From Pseudomonadota bacterium (lineage in GTDB: Bacteria > Myxococcota_A > UBA796 > UBA9615), in assembly GCA_024229515.1 (NCBI GenBank), contig JAAESI010000048.1:1-64000 (forward strand): 64,000 bases of DNA. Reading direction: 5' to 3'. A program made the position numbers and the translations under genes. Shown one piece after another: positions 1 through 8,448 of this stretch. The notes below the pieces were generated by a model. It ran no database searches, was not told the origin of the DNA, and saw only the letters and a list, made by a program, of their open reading frames with translations. How positions within the stretch are numbered: position 1 is the first letter of the stretch; every line of letters begins with the position of its first letter.

Positions 1-136
1 CGTTTCCGCTGGCCCCGAACGCCGCTGCTGGCGTCCGCCCTCGTCGGCGTACACGAGGTACGCCTCGCTCGTCCGATCACCCGCAGCGACGCCCGGTCCT
101 CACCGGAATTCGTATCGCGACCTCCGCCCAGGGATA
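1..136. other. No gene recognised at left edge
   Basis: No convincing coding frame or RNA was seen here. The minus strand holds an open stretch of about 30 codons that runs off the window edge, but it has no good start codon or ribosome binding site. It may be the 3' flank of the DUF4331 operon or the start of a gene lying outside the window. Confidence 0.4.
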
Positions 137-895
137 CTAGTGTGGGGTCGCCACGAACGGGAAGTTCGCGAGGAACGGCCGGTCGTTGGCCGGGGGGTTC
201 AGCGGCAGGTCCGCCAGGAACGTCACAGGGTGGGTGTTCAGGTCCAGCAGCACCACCGCGAGGGTGATGTCGATGGCCTGGTCCGCGAGCATGCGTCCGT
301 TGGGGAAGCCCGCGTCACCCGAGACGTCGATGCTCAACACGTCCGGGACCACCAGGGGAGCGGCGGCGGCCACGCAGGCGGCGGTGGCGCAGGGGCTCAG
401 CCCCAGGCCCGTCAGGTCGTCGTCCAACGCCGCGTGGAAGAAGTCCACGTTGGCGATGATCTCGGAGACGAAGGTGCCGGCGTCGTCGTCGACCGGGTCG
501 GCGACGTTGTAGGCGTCCTTGCTCGTGATGACCGCGGTGGCGATGGCGGGCATGCCCATCCGGTCGATCCGAGTGTACGCGGACGGGTCGTCGGTGCGGA
601 AGTCGTAGTCGCCGGCGTTGGCGCCGTTCTCACCGTCCTGGCCGTCTTCGCCGTCGTTGCCGTCGTTGCCGTCTTCGCGGTCGAGGCCGCTGTTGCCGTC
701 GTTTCCGGTCTGGCCGTCTGCGCCGTTGTTTCCGTCTTCGCCGTTCAGGCCGGCGTCACCGTCCTCGCCGTCCTGGCCGGCTGGACCCTCGGGGCCCGAG
801 GCTCCGCGCTCGCCGGCGGGGCCTTCGATGCAGCCGGTCAGCGCGAACATCGCGGCAAAGAGAATCGAGGAGAGAGTTCGTGTCGTGGTGGTCAT
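137..895 (-). CDS. Collagen-like lipoprotein carrying the C-terminal part of a DUF4331 domain
   Basis: This 252-residue protein starts with a lipoprotein signal peptide whose lipobox LTGC places the lipidated Cys at residue 22. Residues 25-93 are 23 Gly-X-Y triplets (GPA, GER, GQD, GED and so on), rich in Asp, Glu and Asn. One triplet near residue 73 has Arg in place of Gly. From about residue 100 the sequence RIDRMGMPAIATAVI and the following KDAYN match the C-terminal half of DUF4331 proteins as I know that family. The start is fixed by an AAGGAG ribosome binding site that overlaps the stop codon of the upstream gene, leaving 12 nt between the two genes. The upstream gene holds the N-terminal half of the same domain, so the two products probably form one envelope assembly. 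The collagen-like part probably forms a trimeric stalk, which is inference. No enzymatic role is evident. Confidence 0.8.
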   Translation of the reverse strand: MTTTTRTLSSILFAAMFALTGCIEGPAGERGASGPEGPAGQDGEDGDAGLNGEDGNNGADGQTGNDGNSGLDREDGNDGNDGEDGQDGENGANAGDYDFRTDDPSAYTRIDRMGMPAIATAVITSKDAYNVADPVDDDAGTFVSEIIANVDFFHAALDDDLTGLGLSPCATAACVAAAAPLVVPDVLSIDVSGDAGFPNGRMLADQAIDITLAVVLLDLNTHPVTFLADLPLNPPANDRPFLANFPFVATPH

Positions 896-907
896 GGTCG
901 TGGCTCC

Positions 908-1513
908 TTAAATGCGGCTCGTGGTGGACCAGATGCTCAGGGACTCGGCGCCATCGAGGGCCGAGCCGAGATCCATCTCGAGGACGATCGAGGTGACGTT
1001 CGTGCCCGCCAGCGAGTCCGCCGAGCTGTCGAAGGTCAGGTCGCCCGTGCTGACGGTCGTGTTGAAGCCGCCCAGGTCGAAGAAGAAGGGATCGTCGCGG
1101 AGGCCGGCAAAGATGCGCCCGCCGGGGGCCTCGATGACCTGTTCGACGGCGCCGGAGACGGGGGCGCCGGTGCCCGGAAGGCCCTGCACCTGCAGGCCCC
1201 AGTTTCCGAGGCTGTCGGGGGCGAACCGGGCCCAGATGTCCTGGTCCGCGATGGCGTCGCCGTCGTTGTCGATGTGGATGCCGTACGGGACGTCCTCGTC
1301 GTACATGGCGGGGTCGCCGGAGACGCCGAGGCCGGCGAAGGTCAGGACCGTCACCAGCGTGCTGTCGTCCGTGTGCCAGGCGTACAGGTCGGCAATGTCG
1401 GCGGCGGGATCAGCGCCGGCCGTGGGGGCTTCGGCGTGGTCGGCGGCTTGCAGTCCAACAAGACCGAGCCCGAGGACTCCGGCCGCGGCCGAAGCAAATG
1501 CGATGCGCTTCAT
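908..1513 (-). CDS. Secreted protein with the N-terminal half of a DUF4331 domain
   Basis: The ATG at 1513 is preceded by GGAGAG at a good distance and opens a typical signal peptide (MKRIAFASAAAGVLGLGL). A TTG 15 nt further upstream lacks such a site. The mature protein begins ADHAEAP, followed by DPAADIADLYAW, which matches the conserved opening of DUF4331 proteins (usually SHREAP then D-x-DLYAF). It contains the expected DNDGDA region. At about 201 residues it is far shorter than the family's usual 400-500 and ends where the second half would begin. That second half lies in the next gene, so this looks like an evolved split and not a frameshift, because each half has its own signal peptide and ribosome binding site. 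The function of DUF4331 is unknown. Confidence 0.78.
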   Translation of the reverse strand: MKRIAFASAAAGVLGLGLVGLQAADHAEAPTAGADPAADIADLYAWHTDDSTLVTVLTFAGLGVSGDPAMYDEDVPYGIHIDNDGDAIADQDIWARFAPDSLGNWGLQVQGLPGTGAPVSGAVEQVIEAPGGRIFAGLRDDPFFFDLGGFNTTVSTGDLTFDSSADSLAGTNVTSIVLEMDLGSALDGAESLSIWSTTSRI

Positions 1514-1588
1514 GGGGGTGCTCTCCAATTCGGGATGTCCGAAGACAAAGGCTCTACGGCCGTCTCCAGTTCCCGGATCGGAAAAACC

Positions 1589-3193
1589 TCAGATCACGAC
1601 CGCGGCTCCACTGCGGCGGGGATCGCCGAAGGCCTCGAAGTGGCCGTCCCCCCTACGCGCGGCGGTGTGCACGCCGCCGAAGTACAGGTGACGCTCGGGG
1701 AACGTGGACAGCTCCCGTTCTCCCCCGCCGGAGACCGCCTGCATCCAGGCCTCGCCCTGGCCGAGATCCTCGACCTGCACGGTGCCCCCTTCGACGTGAA
1801 TGCGGGGCTCCATGATCGCGGCGCCGACCCCCTCGTGGCCCGAGACCACGTGGCGGACGACCTGCAGCATGGCGGTGCGGATGCGGTTGCTCCCGCCGGT
1901 GCCCATCGCGAGCACGCCGCCGTCTTCTTCGACGAGCAGGCTGGGCGTCATCATCGTGCGGAAGCGTGATCCCGCGGGGCCGAGGTGGAAGCCGAGGGGG
2001 TGGATGTCGTCCTCCCCCAGGAAGTTGTTCATCGGGATCTGGGTGCCCGGCCACAGCGAGCCGCAGGTCTCGCCGTTGCTCGAGGTCAGCGCGACCGCGT
2101 TGCCGGACCCGTCCACGATCGACTGGTGGGTCGTGTTTCCGGGGATCGACCCCACCGGCACGCCGTCACTGAGCAGCCCGCCCGCGCGGCTGCGCTCGAT
2201 CGCCTCCCGGCAATGGACCACGTGCCTCTGGAGGTTGGCGTCCGACAGGAGGTGCTGCACGGCGCCGTCCTCGAACATGCGCTCATCGAACCCTTCGGCG
2301 CGCGCCCGCTCGGTCTCCGCCATCACCGCGGCGAGGCAGCGGGCGATCTCTGTGGGCGACGTGTCGGCGTCGGCCACCAGGTCCAGCAGCTCCAGCCCGA
2401 ACGCCAGCAGCGCCCCGCCCATGCACGGGGGCGGCGGCACGTAGAGCGTCGCGCCGCGGTAGGGGACCGCCAACGCGCGGTCGATGATCGGCTTGAACGC
2501 GGTCAGGTCTGACGGTCCGAGGGAGCCGCGGGGAGGGCCGTACTCGGCCAGCAGCGCCTGCGCGTGCTTGCCCGTGGTGAACGGCGCCGAGCCTTCGCGC
2601 GCGAAGTCCTCCAGGGCATCGGCCATCATCGGCATGACGACCCGGTCGCCTTCGCGAAGGTGGATGCCGTCGGGGTTGAAGAGTGCGTCGCTCTCGAGCC
2701 CCACGCGGGTGATTGCCTGGAGCATCTTGGCGACCACCTCGGTGCCCGCGGTCGCCGTCCAGCCCTCCCGGGCGGTGCGAATCGCCGGCGCCGCCAACCG
2801 CTCCAGCGGCATCGTGCCCCAGCGGGCGTGGAGCGCCTCGAGGCCGCCGGCGACCGTGGGGACGGCCGCGGAACCCCGGCCCGCGTGGAAGATCTGGAAG
2901 GTGGGTCCGTACTCGACCCGGATCGCCTCGAACTCGCGCGCCGACAGCCCGTGGTCCAGGCCCGGGAACGGGGAGAAGGCGTCCAGCACGTAGACCTTGC
3001 CGGTGGCGCCCTCGCGGATGGTCGCGATCATGCCGCCGCCGAGGCCCATCAGGAGCGGCTCGCAGACCCCGGCGGTGAGCGCCGCAGCGACGGCGGCGTC
3101 CATGGCGGTGCCGCCCGCGGCGAGGATCTCGGCGGCCGCGGCGGCGGTCTCGGTGTGACCCGCAGCGGCGGCGCCATTTTGCCTGTCTGACAT
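1589..3193 (-). CDS. ggt: Gamma-glutamyltransferase (gamma-glutamyltranspeptidase family)
   Basis: This N-terminal nucleophile hydrolase of 534 residues cleaves or transfers gamma-glutamyl groups from glutathione and related peptides. The N-terminal part ([20 protein letters not shown], then GLGGGM) is the family signature of the large subunit. The autoprocessing site and nucleophile lie in [10 protein letters not shown] at about residues 352-361, with the first Thr (about 354) expected to become the N-terminus of the small subunit. The SNG and PMNNFL motifs that shape the substrate pocket follow. No signal peptide is visible, which is unusual because many bacterial enzymes are periplasmic, so this one may be cytoplasmic. 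The gene stands alone between hemB (divergent) and the DUF4331 pair. A 5-oxoprolinase-type enzyme lies about 25 kb away and could act downstream of it. Confidence 0.88.
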   Translation of the reverse strand: MSDRQNGAAAAGHTETAAAAAEILAAGGTAMDAAVAAALTAGVCEPLLMGLGGGMIATIREGATGKVYVLDAFSPFPGLDHGLSAREFEAIRVEYGPTFQIFHAGRGSAAVPTVAGGLEALHARWGTMPLERLAAPAIRTAREGWTATAGTEVVAKMLQAITRVGLESDALFNPDGIHLREGDRVVMPMMADALEDFAREGSAPFTTGKHAQALLAEYGPPRGSLGPSDLTAFKPIIDRALAVPYRGATLYVPPPPCMGGALLAFGLELLDLVADADTSPTEIARCLAAVMAETERARAEGFDERMFEDGAVQHLLSDANLQRHVVHCREAIERSRAGGLLSDGVPVGSIPGNTTHQSIVDGSGNAVALTSSNGETCGSLWPGTQIPMNNFLGEDDIHPLGFHLGPAGSRFRTMMTPSLLVEEDGGVLAMGTGGSNRIRTAMLQVVRHVVSGHEGVGAAIMEPRIHVEGGTVQVEDLGQGEAWMQAVSGGGERELSTFPERHLYFGGVHTAARRGDGHFEAFGDPRRSGAAVVI

Positions 3194-3212
3194 GAGCGGA
3201 CGAAGGTACCAC

Positions 3213-3290
3213 TTCAGGGATCAGGGTTCAGCGATCAGGGATCAGGGGATCAGGGAGCAGCAGCCCTGTGGCCTGACGCCTGATCCCTGT
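3213..3290. repeat. Intergenic GATCAGG-type tandem repeat with an inverted copy
   Basis: The leader between the divergent ggt and hemB genes holds about five imperfect copies of a GATCAGG(G) unit from 3213 to about 3261. The 10-mer AGGGATCAGG occurs at 3216-3225 and 3237-3246, and its exact reverse complement CCTGATCCCT lies at 3279-3288. The region can therefore fold as a hairpin with alternative 5' arms. It sits in the untranslated leader of hemB or in the promoter of ggt. A repeat with the same architecture but a different unit lies at about 60718-60782. Confidence 0.7.
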
Positions 3291-3305
3291 GTAGCCTCCA
3301 GCGCC

Positions 3306-4298
3306 ATGCCTGCCCCCGGCTTCCCCACCTTGCGAATGCGCCGTCTGCGCCGAACCGCCGCCTTGCGGGAGATGGTTCGGGAGACGTGGCTGCGACCCTC
3401 CATGTTCGTGCTGCCGCTGTTCGTCGTCCCCGGCACCGGCGTCGCCGACGAGATTCCGTCGATGCCCGGCCAGTTCCGGTGGTCCGTCGACCGTGTCGCG
3501 GACGTCTGCGAGGAGGCGTGGGGCTTGGGGATCCGCTCGGTAATTCTCTTCGGGATCCCCGAGGCCAAGGACGCCCGCGGGAGCCACGCCGATCGCCCCG
3601 ACGGGATCGTGCAGCAGGCCCTCGCCGTGATCCGGGCCCGGTGCCCCGATCTGCTCCTCATCACGGATGTCTGCCTCTGCGAGTACACCGACCACGGGCA
3701 CTGCGGTCTGTTGGCGGGGGACCCCCTCGATGTGGACAACGATCCCAGCCTGGAGCGGCTCGCCGCCGAGGCGCTGTCCCACGCTCACGCCGGCGCCGAC
3801 GTGATCGCCCCGTCGGACATGATGGACGGCCGGGTGGGTGCCATCCGGGCCGCGCTGGACGGGGGCGGCTTCGACCACTTCCCGATCCTCAGCTACGCGG
3901 CCAAGTACGCCAGCGGCTACTACGGCCCCTTCCGCGACGCCGCCGACAGCGCCCCCGCGTTCGGCGACCGGAACAGCTACCAGATGGACCCGGCGAACCG
4001 CCGCGAGGCGTTGCGGGAGGTCGACCTCGACATCTCCGAAGGCGCCGACATGATCATGGTGAAGCCCGCCCTCGCCTACATGGACATCATCCGTGACGTG
4101 CGTGAGCGCTGGACGGGTCCGCTGTTCGCCTACAACGTCAGCGGCGAGTACGCGATGGTGAAGGCAGCCGCGGCCAACGGCTGGATCGACGAGCGCCGGG
4201 TGACTCTGGAGACGCTCACGTCCATCGCCCGGGCGGGCGCCGACGGCATCCTGACCTACCACGCACTCGACGCCGCCCGGTGGCTGAAGGAAGGCTGA
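3306..4298 (+). CDS. hemB: Delta-aminolevulinic acid dehydratase (porphobilinogen synthase)
   Basis: The product condenses two 5-aminolevulinate molecules to porphobilinogen, the second common step of tetrapyrrole synthesis. I start it at the ATG at 3306, giving 330 residues, the usual family length. An in-frame extension back to 3192 would be encoded by the tandem repeat and is unlikely. The zinc-binding cysteines are present in [14 protein letters not shown] (Cys 123, 125 and 133). Both active-site lysines are present, Lys 200 in [13 protein letters not shown] and Lys 253 in [10 protein letters not shown]. The gene ends 4 nt before polA and probably shares its transcript. The window also holds a HemQ-like gene and a complete cytochrome c maturation operon, so haem production is relevant here. 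Confidence 0.96.
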   Translation: MPAPGFPTLRMRRLRRTAALREMVRETWLRPSMFVLPLFVVPGTGVADEIPSMPGQFRWSVDRVADVCEEAWGLGIRSVILFGIPEAKDARGSHADRPDGIVQQALAVIRARCPDLLLITDVCLCEYTDHGHCGLLAGDPLDVDNDPSLERLAAEALSHAHAGADVIAPSDMMDGRVGAIRAALDGGGFDHFPILSYAAKYASGYYGPFRDAADSAPAFGDRNSYQMDPANRREALREVDLDISEGADMIMVKPALAYMDIIRDVRERWTGPLFAYNVSGEYAMVKAAAANGWIDERRVTLETLTSIARAGADGILTYHALDAARWLKEG

Positions 4299-4302
4299 TT
4301 CG

Positions 4303-7059
4303 GTGAGCAACGAACAACTGAACCTCCTGGGCATCCCCGCCAAGGAGGCGGCGCCCAAGAAGAAGGCCCGAAAGAAGCCCGCGAGCCGCCACAAGGCGGC
4401 CCCCAGCGCTCGGAACACCACCGCGCCGCGGCCCGACGGGGCCAAGCCGACGATGTACCTGGTGGACGGCCCCAACATCGCCTTCCGCGCGCACTACGCG
4501 CCGATGGCCGCGCTCAACACCGCCCGGGGCTTCCCCACCAAGGCGCTGTACGGCTACGTCTCGATGCTGCTGAAGCTGTTCCGGGAGAACAACCCGGACT
4601 ACCTGTGCCTCTGCTGGGACCCGCGCGGGGGCACCTTCCGCAACCAGATCTACGATGAGTACAAGGGCACGCGGCCGGACATGCCGGACGAGCTGCGGGT
4701 GCAGTTGGACCGCTTCCCCGAGGCCGCCGACGCGCTGAACCTCGCCCACATCGTGGTCCCGGGCTACGAGGCCGACGACGTCATCGGCACCCTCGCGATG
4801 CGCCACAAGGAGACGCACGACATCGTCATCGTCAGCGGCGACAAGGACCTGATGTCCCTGGTCGATGGCACCTCGGTGACCATGTACGACACGATGAAGG
4901 AGCTGCGGATCGGCCCCGAGCAGGTCAAGCAGCGCTGGGGCGTTCCCCCCGAGCACATCGCCGACATGCTCGCCTTGATGGGCGACAGCTCCGACAACAT
5001 CCCCGGCGTCGCCCGCATCGGCAAGAAGGGCGCGGCCGACCTCGTCGCCGAGTTTGGGACGATCGAGAACATCTTCGCCAACGCCGAGAACGTCAAAGGC
5101 CGCAACAAGAAGCCGCTGCTGGCCGAGGGCGCCTTCGAGTCCGCCCAGCTGAGCAAGGAGCTGGCGACCCTCGCGCTGAACGTGGAGGTCCCCGTCACGC
5201 TGGAGGACCTGAAGTTCGAGTTCCCGCCCAAGGACGTCAAGGCGGTCACCGCCATGTTCACGGAGCTGGAGTTCCACCGGTTCCTGGACGAGATCGGCGG
5301 GCAGATGAAGTCGCTCACGGCGGACCGGTACCGGATCGCCGCCGAGCCGCTGGAGATGCGCCTGCTCATCGACGACCTCCGCAAACAGGACGTCATCGCC
5401 CTGGAGCTGAAGACCGACACCCGCGACGGCAACAAGGCAGAGCTGCTGGGCATCGCCCTGTGCGCCCACGCCTCGGAGTCCTGGTACGTGCCGCTGGACG
5501 GCGAACTGGATGCCGACACGGCCCTGTTGTACCTCCGGGCGATCCTCGAGAGCCCGGCCAAGTCCTTCCTGTGCCCCGATGCCCAGTTCGTCACCAACGT
5601 GCTGGCCCGCCACGACGTGGTGCTGGGGCCGATCGCGGGGGACATGGCGGTCGCCAGCTTCCTGCTGAACTCTGAGCGCAAGACCCACGACCTGGTCGGT
5701 CTGGGCGTGACGTGGCTGCAGCACAAGTCGGCCGAACCGCTGGAGGTGGCGGCCTCCCCCAACCTCGCCGCCGAGCCCGCGCACATCACGTGGCTGCTGC
5801 AGGAGCCGCTGCACGAGCACCTCGCCAAGGCGGAGGTGATGGACGTCTACCGGAACATCGACCTGCCGGTGATCCCCGTGCTGTCACGCATGCAGCGCAA
5901 CGGCATCCTCCTGGACCAGGACATGCTCTTTGCCTACGGCGAGGAGCTTCGCGGTCAGGCGCGCGCCGCCGAGGAGGCGACCTGGGAGCACGCCGGCCGC
6001 AAGTTCAACAGCGCCTCCCCCAAGCAGCTGGCCGAGATCCTGTTCGAGGAGCTCGAGCTCCCCGTCATCAAGCGAACCAGGTCGGGGCCGAGCACCGATG
6101 CCTCCGTGCTCGAGGAGCTGGCGTCCCAGCACCCGCTGCCCAGGGCGATCCTGACCTACCGCTCGCTGAGCAAGCTGCTGTCGACCTACATCGACGCGCT
6201 CCCGCCGCTGGTCAACCCCGAGACCGGGCGGATCCACACCCACTACAGCCAGACGGTGGCGGCCACGGGGCGGCTCAGCTCCAAGGAGCCGAACCTCCAG
6301 AACATCCCCATTCGCACCCCCGAGGGGCGCCGCATCCGGGAGGCGTTCGTCGCCGCGCCTGGGCACGTGCTGGTGTCCGCCGACTACTCCCAGGTGGAGC
6401 TCCGGGTGCTCGCGCACCTGTGCGGCGGCACCGGCGGGTTCGCCCGCGCCTTCGCCGAGGACGCCGACGTGCACCGCGTCACCGCCTCCGAGGTCTTCGA
6501 CACCCCCCACGACGAGGTCACGTCCGCGCAGCGGAGCGCCGCCAAGGCGGTCAACTTCGGCCTCGTCTACGGGCAGACCGACTTCGGCCTCAGCCGGAGC
6601 CTGCACATCCCGCGGGCCGAAGCGCGCGAGTACATCGCTCGCTACAAGGAGAAGTTCCCCGAGATCGACCGCTACATGGCGGAGACCGTCGAGGGGGCCA
6701 AGCGGGACCGCTACGTGCGCACCGTCACCGGCCGCCGGCGCCCCGTCAGCGACCTCACCTCGAACAACTACAACCAGCGCGAGGCGGCCAAGCGCGTCGC
6801 CATCAACACGCCCGTGCAGGGGACCGCCGCAGACATCATCAAGCTGGCCATGCTCCGGGTCGATGAGCTGCTGCGCACGGACTTCCGGGATGTGCGATTG
6901 CTCCTTCAGGTGCACGATGAACTGCTGCTCGAGGTGCCGGAGGCTCAGGCCGAGGCTCTGACCGCCCGGGTGGTGGGCGCGATGGAGGCTGCGTATCCTC
7001 TGATCGTTCCCTTGAAGGTCGACACGGGCGTCGGCCGCAACTGGGAGGAAGCGCATTGA
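4303..7059 (+). CDS. polA: DNA polymerase I with a degenerate 3'-5' exonuclease domain
   Basis: This 918-residue enzyme fills gaps and removes Okazaki primers. An N-terminal tail of about 48 residues is rich in Lys, Arg and Ala. The 5'-nuclease domain follows (MYLVDGPNIAFRAHY, YEADDVIGTLA, SGDKDLMSLVD, GDSSDNIPGV). The polymerase domain is intact: motif A ADYSQVELRVL (Asp about 694), motif B RSAAKAVNFGLVYGQ and motif C QVHDELLLEV (Asp about 872). The middle domain keeps the fold pattern but not the catalytic site. The DxE pair of E. coli (D355/E357) reads Glu 368 and Lys 370, and the D424 position is Val 430. Only the D501 equivalent (about 447) remains, so proofreading is probably lost, as in Taq-like enzymes. 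The start is GTG, 4 nt after hemB, with an AAGGAAGG site upstream. The stop overlaps the next gene. Confidence 0.96.
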   Translation: MSNEQLNLLGIPAKEAAPKKKARKKPASRHKAAPSARNTTAPRPDGAKPTMYLVDGPNIAFRAHYAPMAALNTARGFPTKALYGYVSMLLKLFRENNPDYLCLCWDPRGGTFRNQIYDEYKGTRPDMPDELRVQLDRFPEAADALNLAHIVVPGYEADDVIGTLAMRHKETHDIVIVSGDKDLMSLVDGTSVTMYDTMKELRIGPEQVKQRWGVPPEHIADMLALMGDSSDNIPGVARIGKKGAADLVAEFGTIENIFANAENVKGRNKKPLLAEGAFESAQLSKELATLALNVEVPVTLEDLKFEFPPKDVKAVTAMFTELEFHRFLDEIGGQMKSLTADRYRIAAEPLEMRLLIDDLRKQDVIALELKTDTRDGNKAELLGIALCAHASESWYVPLDGELDADTALLYLRAILESPAKSFLCPDAQFVTNVLARHDVVLGPIAGDMAVASFLLNSERKTHDLVGLGVTWLQHKSAEPLEVAASPNLAAEPAHITWLLQEPLHEHLAKAEVMDVYRNIDLPVIPVLSRMQRNGILLDQDMLFAYGEELRGQARAAEEATWEHAGRKFNSASPKQLAEILFEELELPVIKRTRSGPSTDASVLEELASQHPLPRAILTYRSLSKLLSTYIDALPPLVNPETGRIHTHYSQTVAATGRLSSKEPNLQNIPIRTPEGRRIREAFVAAPGHVLVSADYSQVELRVLAHLCGGTGGFARAFAEDADVHRVTASEVFDTPHDEVTSAQRSAAKAVNFGLVYGQTDFGLSRSLHIPRAEAREYIARYKEKFPEIDRYMAETVEGAKRDRYVRTVTGRRRPVSDLTSNNYNQREAAKRVAINTPVQGTAADIIKLAMLRVDELLRTDFRDVRLLLQVHDELLLEVPEAQAEALTARVVGAMEAAYPLIVPLKVDTGVGRNWEEAH

Positions 7060-7760
7060 GCGAAGGCAACTCGAAGGGGGAGCTGGCGTACCTGCGGGAG
7101 ACCGCGGCGCTGGGGTGCTTGCTGAACGCGGTCGCGCACGACCTGAACAACCAACTCACCAACTTGATGCTGAGGGCCGACCAGGCCCAGTACACCGGCA
7201 GCAAGGACGCCATCGACCTGATGGTGAAGCAGGCGCAGCGGATCACCGAGATCACGCGCGCGGTCCAGGCCCTGGGGCAGCGGAACATGGCGGAGGGCTC
7301 CGGTCGGGTGCCCCTCGCGGACGTCGTCGCCGGTCTCTCCTCGTGGGAGAAGGGTGTCACCGTGGGCGATCTCGCCGAGGGTGCGGCCGTGATGGGCAAG
7401 CTGGACAACCTCGTGTTGGCGCTCTCGCTGCTGGCCCAGGTCGGCCGCGAGCACGGCTCCATGGACGTGAGCATCGGCATCGACGAGGTGCCGCGGTCGT
7501 CGTGGTCGGGCAATAGCGAGACCGTGCCGATGGCGGTCGTGCGCATGGTGCGCGGTACCCCCCCGGACGAGCCCAACCCCAAGGTCGCCGCGATGATCGA
7601 CGACTTCTTCGGGAGCGCGCGCGACGCGGACGAGGTCGGCGTGATGGCGGCCTGGGAGATCCTTCGGAAGCTGCGCGGCCGTCCCTCGGCCCGCCTCGTC
7701 ATTCACGGTCCCTCCGGCGGCGGCTCAGCGGTGATCCTGACGCTCCCACTGGCGGACTAG
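7056..7760 (+). CDS. Histidine-kinase-like protein with a reduced ATPase domain
   Basis: The TTG start overlaps the polA stop by 4 nt (TTGA) and follows a GGGAGGAAG site. The 234-residue protein has no sensor or membrane segment. Residues about 10-70 resemble a dimerisation/phosphotransfer helix pair, with an H-box-like AHDLNNQLTNLML in which the His is followed by Asp and two Asn. The rest resembles a shrunken HATPase fold. A final GGGSAVILTLPL matches the last strands of kinase ATPase domains, and MAAWEILRKLRGR sits where the G2 helix would be. Clear N-box and G1 (DxGxG) motifs are absent, so ATP hydrolysis is doubtful. It could be a phosphotransfer protein or a pseudokinase. Coupling to a DNA repair polymerase is unusual and no partner response regulator is in view. 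Confidence 0.55.
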   Translation: MSEGNSKGELAYLRETAALGCLLNAVAHDLNNQLTNLMLRADQAQYTGSKDAIDLMVKQAQRITEITRAVQALGQRNMAEGSGRVPLADVVAGLSSWEKGVTVGDLAEGAAVMGKLDNLVLALSLLAQVGREHGSMDVSIGIDEVPRSSWSGNSETVPMAVVRMVRGTPPDEPNPKVAAMIDDFFGSARDADEVGVMAAWEILRKLRGRPSARLVIHGPSGGGSAVILTLPLAD

Positions 7761-7842
7761 AGCGCTGGACACGAGGGAATTTGAAGAAAGTTCGAATGGC
7801 CGCGATCAGGCATCCGTCCATCCCAGCGTGGGAGACGAAGCC

Positions 7843-8448
7843 ATGGGCCATGCCGCCAGGAAGCTCGCTGTGACAGGACGAGAGGATTTGGACGACCAGA
7901 CGATCGTCGAGCAGGTGCTCGCCGGAAATCAGGGCGCCTACCGACACCTCGTCGAGCGCTACCAGCGCCGGATCTTCGCGGTCGCCTACGGCGTGCTGCA
8001 CAACGCCGAGGACGCCCGCGAGGTCGCCCAGGACGCGTTCATCAAGGCCTACAAGAGCCTCGCCGGGTTCCGCCTCGACTCGAGCTTCTACACCTGGATC
8101 TACCGCATCACCGTCAACCTCTCGATCGACCTCAAGCGGCGCGCCTACCGCAACCGCGAGATGGAGTTGGACGAGGCGCGCATCACCCCCGACGCGGCCC
8201 ACCACACCGGCCCTCGCCCCCTCGCCACCCCCGGCCAGAGCCTCGAGCGGAAGCGCCTCGGGGGCCGCATTCAGGCCGCCATCGACCAGTTGCCGGACGA
8301 ACAGAAGGAAGCGATCGTGCTGCGCGAGGTGCAGGGGCTGAGCTACAAAGAGATCGCGGAAGCGATGGACTGTGCGGAGGGCACTGTGATGAGTCGACTC
8401 TTCTACGCACGCAAGAAGCTCCAGGAGCTGTTGGGGGCCGAACGATGA
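7843..8448 (+). CDS. RNA polymerase ECF sigma factor (RpoE-like)
   Basis: This is an extracytoplasmic-function sigma factor of about 201 residues. Region 2 is clear (LVERYQRRIFAVAYGVLHN, AREVAQDAFIKAYKSL, SSFYTWIYRITVNLSID) and region 4 ends in a helix-turn-helix (LPDEQKEAIVLREVQGLSY, KEIAEAMDCAEGTVMSRL). I chose ATG 7843 because GGAG lies just upstream at 7831. An in-frame GTG at 7828 is possible. The stop overlaps the start of a membrane protein that fits an anti-sigma factor, the usual arrangement. The 82-bp leader upstream of 7843 holds GGAATT at 7776, which recalls ECF-type -35 boxes, but no convincing -10 box was seen. Confidence 0.92.
   Translation: MGHAARKLAVTGREDLDDQTIVEQVLAGNQGAYRHLVERYQRRIFAVAYGVLHNAEDAREVAQDAFIKAYKSLAGFRLDSSFYTWIYRITVNLSIDLKRRAYRNREMELDEARITPDAAHHTGPRPLATPGQSLERKRLGGRIQAAIDQLPDEQKEAIVLREVQGLSYKEIAEAMDCAEGTVMSRLFYARKKLQELLGAER

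Noticed and set aside
1..136. A possible partial gene at the left edge on the minus strand.
   Set aside because: The open stretch has no start codon with a ribosome binding site and is too short to judge.
908..1513. A frameshift or sequencing error splitting one DUF4331 gene.
   Set aside because: Both genes have their own signal peptide and ribosome binding site, and the second has a collagen-like insert, so a simple frameshift does not explain it.
3192..3305. An in-frame N-terminal extension of HemB starting at 3192.
   Set aside because: The extension is encoded by the GATCAGG tandem repeat and has no family similarity. The ATG at 3306 gives the normal HemB length.
7776..7806. GGAATT followed by a possible ECF-type -10 region upstream of the sigma factor gene, which would suggest autoregulation.
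   Set aside because: The -35 box is only a partial match, and no recognisable -10 box lies 16-17 nt downstream, so it is not listed as a promoter.
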